Source of the DNA: VAYN01 sp963702075
Lineage (GTDB): Bacteria; Actinomycetota; Thermoleophilia; Solirubrobacterales; 70-9
DNA length: 64,000 nt
Reading direction: 5' to 3'
Assembly (NCBI GenBank): GCA_963702075.1
Contig: OY969703.1
Span: 1,922,001 to 1,986,000 of the forward strand
In this document: positions 54,922-63,185 of the stretch, in pieces
Layout of the letters: every line of letters starts with the position of its first letter
How positions within the stretch are numbered: the first letter of the stretch is position 1
The notes under the pieces: generated by a model
What the model was told of the DNA's origin: nothing
The model's database searches: none
The model's input: only the letters and a program-made list of their open reading frames with translations
Made by a program: the position numbers and the translations under genes

Positions 54922-55620
54922 ATGAGCTCAGATATCGAGGCAGTTGTTGGAGAGGCGGCGCACGACGCCGTCGAGGCCCTGGAGGGCGACACCCGAGCGG
55001 GCTTCTTGAAGAAGGCGGGCCTGGCCGGCGGCGGCCTGGTCGGCGGCGGCGCGCTGCTCAGCGCCCTCACCCCGGCGGCGGCGATGGCCGCGGGCAAAGG
55101 CCGCCCACCGGCCAAATTCGGCAAGGGCGACATCGGCATCCTCAACTTCGCCCTCACGCTCGAGTACCTGGAGGCCGCCTTCTACAACGAGGCGACCGCC
55201 AACCAGAAGAAGAAGACCTTCATCAAGGACAAGCAGGCGCAGGCCTTCCTCAAGCGGACCACCGCCGACGAGAACGCCCACGTCGCCTTCCTCAAGAAGG
55301 CGCTCGGGAGCCAGGCCGTGGGGGCGCCGAAGGTGGACTTCGGCAGCACCACCGCCAGCGAAGGCGCATTCATCAAGACCTCGGTGGCGCTGGAGAACAC
55401 CGGCGTCCACGCCTACTCGGGGCAGGCCGGGAACATCACCAACCCCGCCTACCTGCTGGCCGCCCTCTCGATCGTCACCGTCGAGGCCCGGCACGCATCG
55501 GTAGCCGGCCTGCTGCTGAAGCCGTCGCCTTCGGAGATCTCACCCGACGGCGCCTTCGACACCGGCCAGACCGCAGCGCAGATCCTCAAGACGGTCGAAA
55601 AAACCGGCTTCCTCCAGTAG
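54922..55620 (+). CDS. Ferritin-like-domain protein
   Basis: A 232-aa protein of the ferritin-like (Rds1/dessication-related) group. The N-terminus has a Gly/Ala hydrophobic stretch (KKAGLAGGGLVGGGALLSAL-TPAAAMAAG) that looks like an export signal preceded by DTRAGFLK. The helical domain holds FALTLEYLEAAFYNEATANQ, two E-x-x-H motifs (DENAHVAFL, VEARHASV) and an HAYSGQAGNITNP loop, fitting a four-helix diiron-type bundle. GGGAGG is 7 nt before the ATG. Function probably stress-related, not defined. Confidence 0.85.
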   Translation: MSSDIEAVVGEAAHDAVEALEGDTRAGFLKKAGLAGGGLVGGGALLSALTPAAAMAAGKGRPPAKFGKGDIGILNFALTLEYLEAAFYNEATANQKKKTFIKDKQAQAFLKRTTADENAHVAFLKKALGSQAVGAPKVDFGSTTASEGAFIKTSVALENTGVHAYSGQAGNITNPAYLLAALSIVTVEARHASVAGLLLKPSPSEISPDGAFDTGQTAAQILKTVEKTGFLQ

Positions 55621-56220
55621 TCACCCCCCGGGAGCGGCGAAGTCGATCTTGCGGATCGGCTTCGCCGGCACCCCGGCCGCGATCGTGCCCCCCTCGACGT
55701 CGCGGTTGACGACGGAGTTGGCGCCGATCACGCAGCGGTCGCCGACGCTGACATCGCTGGTCACCACGCAGTGGACGCCGAACCAGCAGTTGGAGCCGAT
55801 CCGGACCGGCCCTTTCGAAGTGAAGCCCTGCCAGGTGATCGGCTTGTCCGGATCGTCGTAGCGGTGCTCGCCGTCGCCGACGAAGCAGCCGTTGGCGAAC
55901 ATCGTGTGGTCGCCGATCGTGACGCTCTCGTAAGCGGCGATCATCACGCCCCGGTTGAGAAAGCAGCCCTCGCCGATCTCGATCCGCGCCCCCGGCGCCA
56001 GGGTCAGCCAGCAGCCAGGCTCCAGCAGCGTCCCCGCCCCGATCTTCAGCCGCCCCTCATCCAGCGCCTCCAGTACCTCGCCCTCGACCGGATGGCGGAT
56101 GAAGAAGCCGCCGCGGGCGGCATGGCGGTTGATTCGCCAGCGCCGCAGCAAGCGGCCGTTGCGCTCGTACCAGCGCCGCTTCGCCCACCACAGCTTCCAG
56201 CCGCTCCGCTCGCCGCTCAC
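55621..56220 (-). CDS. Left-handed beta-helix acyltransferase
   Basis: A 199-aa hexapeptide-repeat transferase of the LbetaH/maltose-O-acetyltransferase group. Repeats run from LKIGAGTLLEPGCWLTLAPG through IEIGEGCFLNRGVMIAAYES and IGDHTMFANGCFVGDGEHRY (catalytic His region) to IGSNCWFGVHCVVTSDVSVG and TIAAGVPAKPIRKI. The basic N-terminus (KLWWAKRRWYERNGRLLRRW) may bind membrane or substrate. Acylates a sugar or surface glycan; acceptor unknown. Adjacent and convergent to the ferritin-like gene. Confidence 0.88.
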   Translation of the reverse strand: MSGERSGWKLWWAKRRWYERNGRLLRRWRINRHAARGGFFIRHPVEGEVLEALDEGRLKIGAGTLLEPGCWLTLAPGARIEIGEGCFLNRGVMIAAYESVTIGDHTMFANGCFVGDGEHRYDDPDKPITWQGFTSKGPVRIGSNCWFGVHCVVTSDVSVGDRCVIGANSVVNRDVEGGTIAAGVPAKPIRKIDFAAPGG

Positions 56221-56286
56221 CCGCCTAGCTTTCCAGAGGAGGCCGTGAGAGGTTCGCCGGGAAATGACGAGGAAAAGGAACCGGGA

Positions 56287-56751
56287 ATGTTCGAGATGAG
56301 CGATGCAGAGGTTGCCGAGTGGCGGCAGAAGTGCCGGGACCTGGTCGCCAACCGTGTCGACGGTGAAGAGGTCCTCGCCGCCGCCGGCTTTCGCCAGGGC
56401 GGCGCCTCTGCCAGCTACGCCGCCTCGAAGGCACAGTTGGGTGGCCTGGTCTACGGCGGGATCAAGATGCTGCGCAAGAAGAAGGCCGGCGGCCTCCCCG
56501 AGAAGGTGATCCTCGCCGTCACCCCGACCAGGGTCCGCGCCTTCAAGCTCGGCTTCCGCGGCCGCGACTACAAGCTCGGCGACGAGGTCGCGTCTTGGGA
56601 GCGCGAGGGGTTAGTGGCCAGGGCCGACAGCAGCGGCTCGATGACCGCGCTGACCCTGGAGACGCCCGACGGCGACAGGGCGACCCTGGTCGGGATCAGC
56701 ATCAAGGACGACCCGGTCAGCCAGGGGCTGATCGGCCTCCTCGCCCGCTGA
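56287..56751 (+). CDS. Hypothetical protein, PH-like or SHOCT-type cytosolic domain
   Basis: A 154-aa protein: helical opening SDAEVAEWRQKCRDLVANRV, a Gly/Ala-rich segment (YAASKAQLGGLVYGGIKMLR) with basic KKK, then beta strands VILAVTPTRVRAFKLGFRGR, DYKLGDEVASWEREG, TALTLETPDGDRATLVGIS, a pattern like the PH-like domains that follow such linkers. Common in actinobacteria without known function. GAGGAAAAGG precedes the ATG. Confidence 0.75.
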   Translation: MFEMSDAEVAEWRQKCRDLVANRVDGEEVLAAAGFRQGGASASYAASKAQLGGLVYGGIKMLRKKKAGGLPEKVILAVTPTRVRAFKLGFRGRDYKLGDEVASWEREGLVARADSSGSMTALTLETPDGDRATLVGISIKDDPVSQGLIGLLAR

Positions 56752-56766
56752 CGGGACTGGAGGCAC

Positions 56767-57003
56767 GTGACCCAGTTGATGGACCCCTTCCCCATCGACC
56801 AAAGCGAAGCCAGCTACACCCAGGAAGAGCTATCGATGCGCGCGGACATCCAACGCACCCAGGTCGGCTTGCTTGAGACCGGGAAACGGATGCTTCGGTT
56901 GGACACTCTCTTAAGGGTCGGCGGCCCGCGAAGCTGCTTGAAGGCTTGAGCTGGGAGCCCGGCACCGCGAAGCCCGGGCGGTTCATGGTTGCTGAACTCC
57001 ATA
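56767..57003 (+). pseudogene. Decayed XRE-family regulator
   Basis: The first frame encodes SYTQEELSMRADIQRTQVGL, then LETGKRMLRLDTLLRVGG, the HTH of the LHRTE-type XRE family. The family's C-terminal part continues in another frame as KLLEGLSWEPGTAKPGRFMV, after an internal loss between DTL and KLLEG. The N-terminal start region is also missing. Compare the intact copies at 5721, 6020 and 23710. Confidence 0.75.
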
Positions 57004-58392
57004 GGCGCGGGCGACCACGGCCAGAACCTCGAGCAGGCGGACGAAAGCCTTCACCGCCTCGGGGGCACTGAGGTTCTGATGAGTGCCTCGCCCACCCCAG
57101 CGATAGACGTATCTGGCTTGGGCTAGGAAGATTTTGAACTCCTGCGGATCTACCTTCCCGGCGAGACGATCTTCAACGAAGGCGATGATGCGATTCATGA
57201 CTTCCTGGGAGCCGAGAGGGTGCGGGCAATGAGGGCAACCCATCCGGCAACGACGTGATTCAGACTGCGCGGGGAAGCAGTGGTTGGCTACCCCGAGCAG
57301 CAATTGGCGAGCGCTGACGGCAGCGTGGTTGCGGGCGGGGGTGTGACCGGCTCGTAAGCGCTCCTCGAGCGCTTCCAGGTGTTCGCGCTCCTCCTGCAGC
57401 TCGGCCTCCTCCAAGAGCGTCAAAACCATCTCCCGATCCCGCGCAGCGTTACGACCGGCCACTACCGGGGCCAAGTTCTCGTCATGTAGCCAGGGACTGT
57501 GGGGAGAGGGCGCCAACTGATCGCCTTGCTCGAGTGGTGGCAGAACCTCCGGCTTTGGCAGCATCTCCGGCGCGGCATCCAACAAGGCACCGGTTAATGG
57601 CTTTATCTCTCCCAAGGTCAACTCGCTCAGAAAGGGAGTGAGCCCTTTCGCTGCGGCGAAGGCATCAATGCCACCCGAAGACAGTGCCCACTCTCTGAAT
57701 GCCGCCGAGCTATCTCCGAAGCCGCTGCGCGAGACCCACTCCCGATACCGGCCGACTAACAGTTCAGAGCCGAAGGCTTTGGCTCCGACGCTCGAAATTG
57801 CCGAGAGACCGCCGAGCCTGGAACTGCCATAAATCTCAGACGCAAGATCGTGGAGCTTTGGCGAGAGCGTGCTCGGCAGGTGCGCTGAGAGCCTGTCGCT
57901 GACTATCTGCGCAAGCTTGGAGTCACTGATCGCTCCTACGCCAAAGCTCTCCATAGCTCGAGGAGTGATGCCGGAGATCCCGGCCAGTTTGTAACCGGCT
58001 AAAGCATCGTCCATGACCTGGCGAGTGGCTGGAGGCATCGAACCAGCCAGCGTCCACTTCGAGGTCAACTCCTCGAACCGTTTCTGTAGCTCGGGTTTGC
58101 CGCCGAAGAGCGTCTGCCCTTCCATCCAACTGCGAACTGCTGGGTTTCGCAAAACCTCGGCTCCGATGCCGGATCCGAGGTCGGCTTTGACCGTGTAAGC
58201 ACGTAGAGGCTCGGCCAGCTTCGAAGCCGATAGGTGCCGGTAGGTAGCAACCCCCACTGCCTCTTCCAAGGCTCGCTGATGCTCAGGCCTTCTACCAACA
58301 AGGAAGCCTTTGCTGGCGCTGTCGATGGCCGCTTGCATGGGCACGGTTGCCTGCCAGGGAGGCGACGCTATTGATTTCCCAACGCTGCTCAC
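56983..58392 (-). CDS. Unrecognised 469-aa accessory protein
   Basis: A 469-aa protein starting at GTG 58392 (MSSVGKSIASPPWQATVPMQ). Mostly helical: KGFLVGRRPEHQRALEEAVG, MDDALAGYKLAGISGITPRA, a Glu/Arg-rich coiled-coil-like segment (LLEEAELQEEREHLEALEER), then a possible metal knuckle C-x3-C-x2-C (SRRCRMGCPHCPHPLG) and a C-terminal RIIAFVEDRLAGKVDPQEFK helix. No signal peptide. Lower GC and softer codon bias than neighbours suggest acquisition. It is divergent from glucokinase and converges on the XRE pseudogene. Function unknown. Confidence 0.75.
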   Translation of the reverse strand: MSSVGKSIASPPWQATVPMQAAIDSASKGFLVGRRPEHQRALEEAVGVATYRHLSASKLAEPLRAYTVKADLGSGIGAEVLRNPAVRSWMEGQTLFGGKPELQKRFEELTSKWTLAGSMPPATRQVMDDALAGYKLAGISGITPRAMESFGVGAISDSKLAQIVSDRLSAHLPSTLSPKLHDLASEIYGSSRLGGLSAISSVGAKAFGSELLVGRYREWVSRSGFGDSSAAFREWALSSGGIDAFAAAKGLTPFLSELTLGEIKPLTGALLDAAPEMLPKPEVLPPLEQGDQLAPSPHSPWLHDENLAPVVAGRNAARDREMVLTLLEEAELQEEREHLEALEERLRAGHTPARNHAAVSARQLLLGVANHCFPAQSESRRCRMGCPHCPHPLGSQEVMNRIIAFVEDRLAGKVDPQEFKIFLAQARYVYRWGGRGTHQNLSAPEAVKAFVRLLEVLAVVARAYGVQQP

Positions 58393-58476
58393 AGTCTTAG
58401 GACCGTAGCCCGAGTTGCGGCGGCAGCTTGCTCCTACTCTGAACGGGCGACTAGCTCGGAAGTCGGCCCGTCGGCA

Positions 58477-58488
58477 TAGACTGGCGCG
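58477..58488 (+). promoter_or_regulatory. Leaderless promoter -10 for glucokinase
   Basis: TAGACT, 6 nt, ATG at 58489, identical in box and spacing to 14541-14552. Confidence 0.6.
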
Positions 58489-59448
58489 ATGGCTGAGTTG
58501 CGCGGCGGCATCGACCTTGGCGGGACGAAGATCCAGACGGCGATCGTCGACGACGACGGCAAGGTGGTTGGCGAAGCGCGGCATCCGACGCCGACCGATG
58601 GCGGCCCGGCCGACGTCGCCGAGGCGATGGCGACGGCGCTGCGCGAGGCGGCCAAAGACGCCGGCGTCGAGACCGGCGACCTGGTGGGCGTCGGCGTCGG
58701 CTCGCCCGGCGACGCCGACGAGAAGACCGGCGTCGTCTCCTCCGCCCGCAACCTGCCGGAATGGGAAGGCAGCTTCCCGCTCGGGGAAAAACTGAAGGAG
58801 GCGCTCGGGACCGAGGTGAAGATCGGCAACGACGTCCAGGTCGCGACCGAAGCCGAGTTCGAGCTCGGCGCCGGCAAGAAGTTCGAGAGCCTGCTCGGCG
58901 TCTTCTGGGGAACCGGCGTCGGCGGCGGCCTGATCCTCGACGGCAAGCCGTGGCTGGGACGCGGCGCCGCCGGCGAGATCGGCCACATGGTCGTCAAGCG
59001 CGGCGGCGCTGAGTGCCCCTGCGGCCGGCGCGGGTGCATGGAGGCCTACGCCGGGCGCAAAGCGATGGAAGCCGAGGCGCGCAAGCGTCACGGTGACGGC
59101 GAGAAGACCGACCTCTTCAAGCTGATGGAGAAGCACGAAAAACCGCGCCTGACCAGCGGCATCTGGGAGCGCGCCCTGGACCACGAAGACGAGCTGGCCG
59201 AAGCGCTGATCGAGCGCGCCGTCGAGGCTCTCGGCACCGGGATCGCCTCGGCGATCAACCTGATCGACGTCGAGGCGGTAATCCTCGGCGGCGGCCTAGG
59301 TATCCGTTTCGGCGAACGCCTGATGGAGCCGTTGATGGCGGAGATGGACAAGCACCTCTTCGTCAACGAACGGCCGCCATCGGTTCAGGTCGCCTCGCTC
59401 GGCGACCTCGGCGGCGCGATCGGCGCCAGCCTCCTGATTTCTCGCTGA
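58489..59448 (+). CDS. ROK-family glucokinase
   Basis: A 319-aa ROK sugar kinase. ATP-binding GGIDLGGTKIQTAIVDDDGK is at the N-terminus, VGVGVGSPGDADEKTGVVSS follows, the catalytic Asp is in VKIGNDVQVATEAEFELGAG, and LGVFWGTGVGGGLILDGKPW leads to the GEIGHMVV glycine/His motif. The ROK zinc site is CPCGRRGCMEAYAGR. Glucose is the likeliest substrate. It has no xylose-specific features, though a xylose-type importer is encoded nearby on the other strand. Confidence 0.93.
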   Translation: MAELRGGIDLGGTKIQTAIVDDDGKVVGEARHPTPTDGGPADVAEAMATALREAAKDAGVETGDLVGVGVGSPGDADEKTGVVSSARNLPEWEGSFPLGEKLKEALGTEVKIGNDVQVATEAEFELGAGKKFESLLGVFWGTGVGGGLILDGKPWLGRGAAGEIGHMVVKRGGAECPCGRRGCMEAYAGRKAMEAEARKRHGDGEKTDLFKLMEKHEKPRLTSGIWERALDHEDELAEALIERAVEALGTGIASAINLIDVEAVILGGGLGIRFGERLMEPLMAEMDKHLFVNERPPSVQVASLGDLGGAIGASLLISR

Positions 59449-59536
59449 CCCCATCCAGTGCGCGGCGTCCGGGACGGCTACGACCATTCCACCATGGGAA
59501 TAGATGCGACCTCACTGATTGGAGGTGCTCTAGGAG

Positions 59537-59770
59537 GTGCAGCTCTTCAATCCGGAATTCCCCGGCGGAGCCATCCCCAGTGAGTTGAATCAGTACATCG
59601 AAGCATGTGCGAACACTTTGGTCGCGACTGCTTGGCATCCTCACCGTACCCGCCCCTTCCTTCGCATCCGGCTCTGGAAGCTTGGTCGGGCGAAAGCAGA
59701 GATGACCGAAGCGCTCGCCGAGGAGCGCCGGACGCGGCTCGACTGGGATCTCATTTGGATTCCCCAGTAG
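59537..59770 (+). CDS. Possible small hypothetical protein
   Basis: A 77-aa frame from GTG: MQLFNPEFPGGAIPSELNQY, a central ANTLVATAWHPHRTRPFLRI and a charged end RRTRLDWDLIWIPQ. GGAGG occurs about 12 nt upstream, and a second AGGAG abuts the start. The composition is protein-like but no family is known; it could be the fragment of a larger transferred gene. Confidence 0.4.
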   Translation: MQLFNPEFPGGAIPSELNQYIEACANTLVATAWHPHRTRPFLRIRLWKLGRAKAEMTEALAEERRTRLDWDLIWIPQ

Positions 59771-59821
59771 GGGTGGTTGTGCTACCGCGGCTAGAGGTGA
59801 CTGGTGGAAGCAGCGTGCGCG

Positions 59822-59927
59822 TATGGCGAGCGCCGGACCAAGCGGGGCAAGGACGCAGGGAGCCGGAATAGCAGTGCTATTCCGGCGACTGAGGACGCCG
59901 CACCGCGCAGTGTCCGCCGCCGCCAGG
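59822..59927. repeat. Repeated structured element, copy B
   Basis: Second copy of the element at 23989-24090. It keeps GGACGCAGGGAGCC, the hairpin GCCGGAATAGC-AGT-GCTATTCCGGC (59862-59886) and GACTGAGGACGCCGCA, flanked by imperfect complementary arms GGCGAGCGCCGGACC and GTCCGCCGCCGCCAGG. It lies just after the 3' end of the ABC permease gene. Confidence 0.85.
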
Positions 59928-59954
59928 CGCGTGCGCTGGTTTCGCCAGGCGCCT

Positions 59955-61166
59955 CTAGACGCGGCCGGAGGTCTGGCGCTGCTGGCGGGCGACGGCGTCG
60001 ACGAGGACGGCTAGCAGCAGCACCCCTCCGGTGACCATCAGTTTCACCGCCGAGGAGAGCGAGAGCAGGTCCATCCCGTTGGAGATCGAACCGATCACGA
60101 GCGCTCCCAGCAGGGCCGTCCAAACCGATCCGCGGCCACCGAAGAGGCTGGTTCCCGCGATCACCGGGCCGGCGATCGCGAGCAGCAGCAGTTCGTTGCC
60201 GCCGGAGTTCTGGTTGACCGCGAAGAGGCGCGAGGCGGCCATGACGCCGCCGATCGCCGCCATCGAGCCGGAGATCGTGAAGACCGCCACCCGCACCGCG
60301 TTGACGCGGATGCCGGCCCGGCGCGCCGCCTCGGAGTTGCCGCCGACCGCGAACACGTGGCGGCCGAAAGTGGTGCGCTTGGCGACGAACTCCATGCCGA
60401 CGACGAAGCCGAGCAGGATCATCACCGCCAGCGGGACGCCGCGGTCGGAGTTGAGGATCGCAACGGCGGCGACCACCAGGGCGGAGAGGAAGGCGAAGCG
60501 GACGATCAGCGACAGCGGCCCGCCGTCGGCCAGGCCCGCGGTCACGCGTTTGCGGTAGCCGAGCGCGAGCACCCCGCCATAAGCGGCGATGATCACGACG
60601 GCGAAGATCCAGCCGACAGTGTCCGAGTAGAAGGTGTTGGCGAGGCCGGTGATTTTCGGGTCGTTGATGTTCAGCGAGCCGGTCTTGCCGAGGACCTGCA
60701 GCAACGCCCCTTCCCAGGCTAAGAGTCCTGCCAAGGTGACGACGAACGAGGGCACGACGAAGCGGCTGAACAGCGAGCCCTGCAGGAACCCGATCGAGGC
60801 GCCGACGGCGACCGCGGCGGCGATCGCCAGATAGGCGTTCCAGCCGTGGTTGACGCTCAGGACCGCCATCACCGCGGCCGAGAGGCCGCTGACGGCGCCG
60901 ACCGAGAGGTCGATCTCTCCCAGCAGCAGGACGAAGACGATGCCGACCGAGATCAACCCGATCGTCGTGATCTGCAGCATCAGGTTGGTCAGGTTCTCGG
61001 CCGAGAGGAAGCGGGATTCCTGGACCTGGAAGATGATCGCGATCACGACCAGTCCGAGCACCACGCGGACCGAGGAAAGATCTCCCTGGACCAGGCGGCG
61101 GATCGCCTGACCCCTGGTCGGACCCTGTCCGGTCTGGGCGTCGACGGTCGACTCGGCTGCGCTCAT
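59955..61166 (-). CDS. Sugar ABC transporter permease (XylH-like)
   Basis: A 403-aa permease of the BPD_transp_2 (ribose/xylose) type with about 10 helices. ILLLG-type start VRVVLGLVVIAIIFQVQESR, LISVGIVFVLLLGEIDLSVG, AVGGNSEAARRAGIRVNAVR (the conserved EAA-like loop of this family) and VIAGTSLFGGRGSVWTALLG. Monomeric permeases of this family form homodimers. The ATG overlaps the ATPase stop by ATGA. Substrate probably xylose or a related pentose/hexose. Confidence 0.92.
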   Translation of the reverse strand: MSAAESTVDAQTGQGPTRGQAIRRLVQGDLSSVRVVLGLVVIAIIFQVQESRFLSAENLTNLMLQITTIGLISVGIVFVLLLGEIDLSVGAVSGLSAAVMAVLSVNHGWNAYLAIAAAVAVGASIGFLQGSLFSRFVVPSFVVTLAGLLAWEGALLQVLGKTGSLNINDPKITGLANTFYSDTVGWIFAVVIIAAYGGVLALGYRKRVTAGLADGGPLSLIVRFAFLSALVVAAVAILNSDRGVPLAVMILLGFVVGMEFVAKRTTFGRHVFAVGGNSEAARRAGIRVNAVRVAVFTISGSMAAIGGVMAASRLFAVNQNSGGNELLLLAIAGPVIAGTSLFGGRGSVWTALLGALVIGSISNGMDLLSLSSAVKLMVTGGVLLLAVLVDAVARQQRQTSGRV

Positions 61167-61960
61167 GCCCCCTCCTCCTCCGGCTTGCGCTCGGTTTTCT
61201 CGCGGCCGTCACCGACGCCGGTGATCGCCGCGACGACGTGCTCCTCGGTCGCGTCCTCGGCCTTGAACTCCCCGGCTGCCTTGCCGAGGCGGAGGACGAA
61301 GACGCGGTCGCAGATCGCGAAGACGTCGACCAGGTTGTGGCTGATCACGACGACGCCGAGGTTGCGCTCGCGCAACCGCCGGATCAGCTCCAGCACCTGT
61401 TTGGTCTGCGGCACGCCGAGCGCCGCCGTCGGCTCGTCGAGCATCACGACTTTCGGGTCGCCGAGCAGGGAACGGGCGACCGCGACCTGCTGGCGCTGGC
61501 CGCCTGAGAGCGTCCCGACCTCGCTACGCAGACTCGGGATCGTCACCGCCAGGTTGGAGAGCAGGTCGGCGGTCTCGTGCTCCATCTTCACCTCGTCGAG
61601 CTGACGGGTGGCCTGGCCGACCCCGGCCGCCACCTCCTCGCGACCGAGGAAGAGGTTGTTGACGACGTCGAGGTTGTCGCACAGGGCCAGGTCCTGGTAG
61701 ACGGTGGCGATCCCCAGTTCGGTCGCGTCCTGGGGTTTGTGGATCCGCACCTCTTCGCCCTCGAAGCGGACCGTGCCTTCGTCGGGCGGGTTGATTCCGG
61801 CAATCGCCTTGACCAGCGTCGACTTGCCGGCACCGTTGTCGCCGACGAGGCCCACGACCTCGCCGGCGCTGACGGTGAAGTCGACCCGGTCCAATGCCTG
61901 GACCGGGCCGAATCGCTTGCTTACTCCCTCCAGCTCGAGGAGGGGAGTGCCGTTAGTCAT
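61163..61960 (-). CDS. Sugar ABC transporter ATP-binding protein (XylG-like, single ABC)
   Basis: A 265-aa ATPase. Walker A is GLVGDNGAGKSTLVKAIAGI, Q-loop region GIATVYQDLALCDNLDVVNN, signature TLSGGQRQQVAVARSLL, Walker B VVMLDEPTAALG, H-loop VVISHNL. It has one ABC domain, unlike the tandem XylG/RbsA of enterobacteria, so it should act as a homodimer. Lies between the binding protein (1 nt gap) and the permease (overlap). Confidence 0.93.
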   Translation of the reverse strand: MTNGTPLLELEGVSKRFGPVQALDRVDFTVSAGEVVGLVGDNGAGKSTLVKAIAGINPPDEGTVRFEGEEVRIHKPQDATELGIATVYQDLALCDNLDVVNNLFLGREEVAAGVGQATRQLDEVKMEHETADLLSNLAVTIPSLRSEVGTLSGGQRQQVAVARSLLGDPKVVMLDEPTAALGVPQTKQVLELIRRLRERNLGVVVISHNLVDVFAICDRVFVLRLGKAAGEFKAEDATEEHVVAAITGVGDGREKTERKPEEEGA

Positions 61961-61961
61961 C

Positions 61962-63083
61962 TCAGCCCGAGATTCCCGCTTCTTTGCAGGCGGTCTGATA
62001 GGCGCTCGTACAGAGTTCGGAGGCCGTTACGAACCCGTCTTTGATCACCGTGGACTTGACGTTGTCCTTGGTCACGGCGATCGGTTCCAGCAGCACCAAC
62101 GGCACGTCGGTCTTGCCGTTGTTGATTTCTTCGGTGACTTTGTCCTGCGGGACTTCTTCGCCTTCGAGCAGGGCGATCGCGATTTCGGCGCTGATCTGGG
62201 TCTCCGGCGGAATCGCCTTGTAAACGGTCATGTACTGCTGCCCGGCGAGGATCCGCTGAAGGCCGGCGACCGTCGCGTCCTGGCCGGTGACCGGCCGTTC
62301 TTCGGGATTGATGCCAGCGCCTTTCATCGCCGCAATCGCGCCGCCGCCGGTGTCGTCGTTGGCGGCGTAGATGCCCCAGAACCCTTCCTTGCCGAGTGAG
62401 GTGATCGCCTGCTGTGCCTCGCGCTGGGCGTTTTCAGCCGTCCAGCCGGGGGTGTCGTATTCCTTGGCGACCTTCACGCCGGCTTCTTCAAAGCCCTTGC
62501 TCGAGCCCTTCTTGAAGAGAGCCGCGTTCGGGTCGGCAGGATCGCCGTTGATCTTGATGATCGGGCCGCTGGCTTTACCGTCTTCTTTCAATTTTTTCGA
62601 CAGCGATTCGGCCTGCAGTTCGCCGACCCGTTCGTTGTCGAAGGAGATGTAGGCAGAGACTTCGGAGTTTTCGATCAGGCGGTCGTAGCTGACCACCGGC
62701 ACGCCTTGGGCGTTGGCTTTTTCGACGATCGAAGCGGCCGATTTGGAGTCCATCGGATCGAGGATCAGCACTTCGGCGCCCTTGGTCAGCGCCGCTTCGC
62801 CCTGGGACTGCTGCTTTTCGGCGTCACCCCCGGCGTTGAAGTAGATGACTTCGCATTCCGGGCATTGTTCCGAGACCGCTTCTTCGATCCCCGGTTTGTC
62901 GTTGGTTTCGTAGCGGGGCGTTTCGTTTTCCGGGAGCAGGAGGGCGATCGTGCCGCCGCCTCCACCGCCGCCACTACTACCGCCACTGGTGCTGTCGCTG
63001 CTGCCTCCGCAACCGACGGCGACCATGGCGATGATGGCCAAGCCTGCTGCTGCGAACCAGATCCGCGAACTACGTGCTGACAT
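61962..63083 (-). CDS. Sugar ABC transporter substrate-binding lipoprotein (XylF-like)
   Basis: A 373-aa periplasmic-binding-type lipoprotein. Signal SSRIWFAAAGLAIIAMVAVG-C is followed by a Ser/Gly linker. The domain starts TIALLLPENETPRYETNDKP, then VLILDPMDSKSAASIVEKAN, VVSYDRLIENSEVSAYISFD (typical of XylF/ChvE) and IYAANDDTGGGAIAAMKGAG, with VTGQDATVAGLQRILAGQQY. GAGGAGGG precedes the ATG at 63083. First gene of the importer operon. Codons favour GAA/TTC, as in other exported proteins here. Confidence 0.93.
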   Translation of the reverse strand: MSARSSRIWFAAAGLAIIAMVAVGCGGSSDSTSGGSSGGGGGGGTIALLLPENETPRYETNDKPGIEEAVSEQCPECEVIYFNAGGDAEKQQSQGEAALTKGAEVLILDPMDSKSAASIVEKANAQGVPVVSYDRLIENSEVSAYISFDNERVGELQAESLSKKLKEDGKASGPIIKINGDPADPNAALFKKGSSKGFEEAGVKVAKEYDTPGWTAENAQREAQQAITSLGKEGFWGIYAANDDTGGGAIAAMKGAGINPEERPVTGQDATVAGLQRILAGQQYMTVYKAIPPETQISAEIAIALLEGEEVPQDKVTEEINNGKTDVPLVLLEPIAVTKDNVKSTVIKDGFVTASELCTSAYQTACKEAGISG

Positions 63084-63185
63084 CGGTTCCCTCCTCTGTT
63101 GGTTGCCCCCGCTCCCGCGACGGCTGATACCCACCTTAAGCCCTTCTATGCGTCTAGACCAGGGATTTTTTCTGCAAACGGCGGC

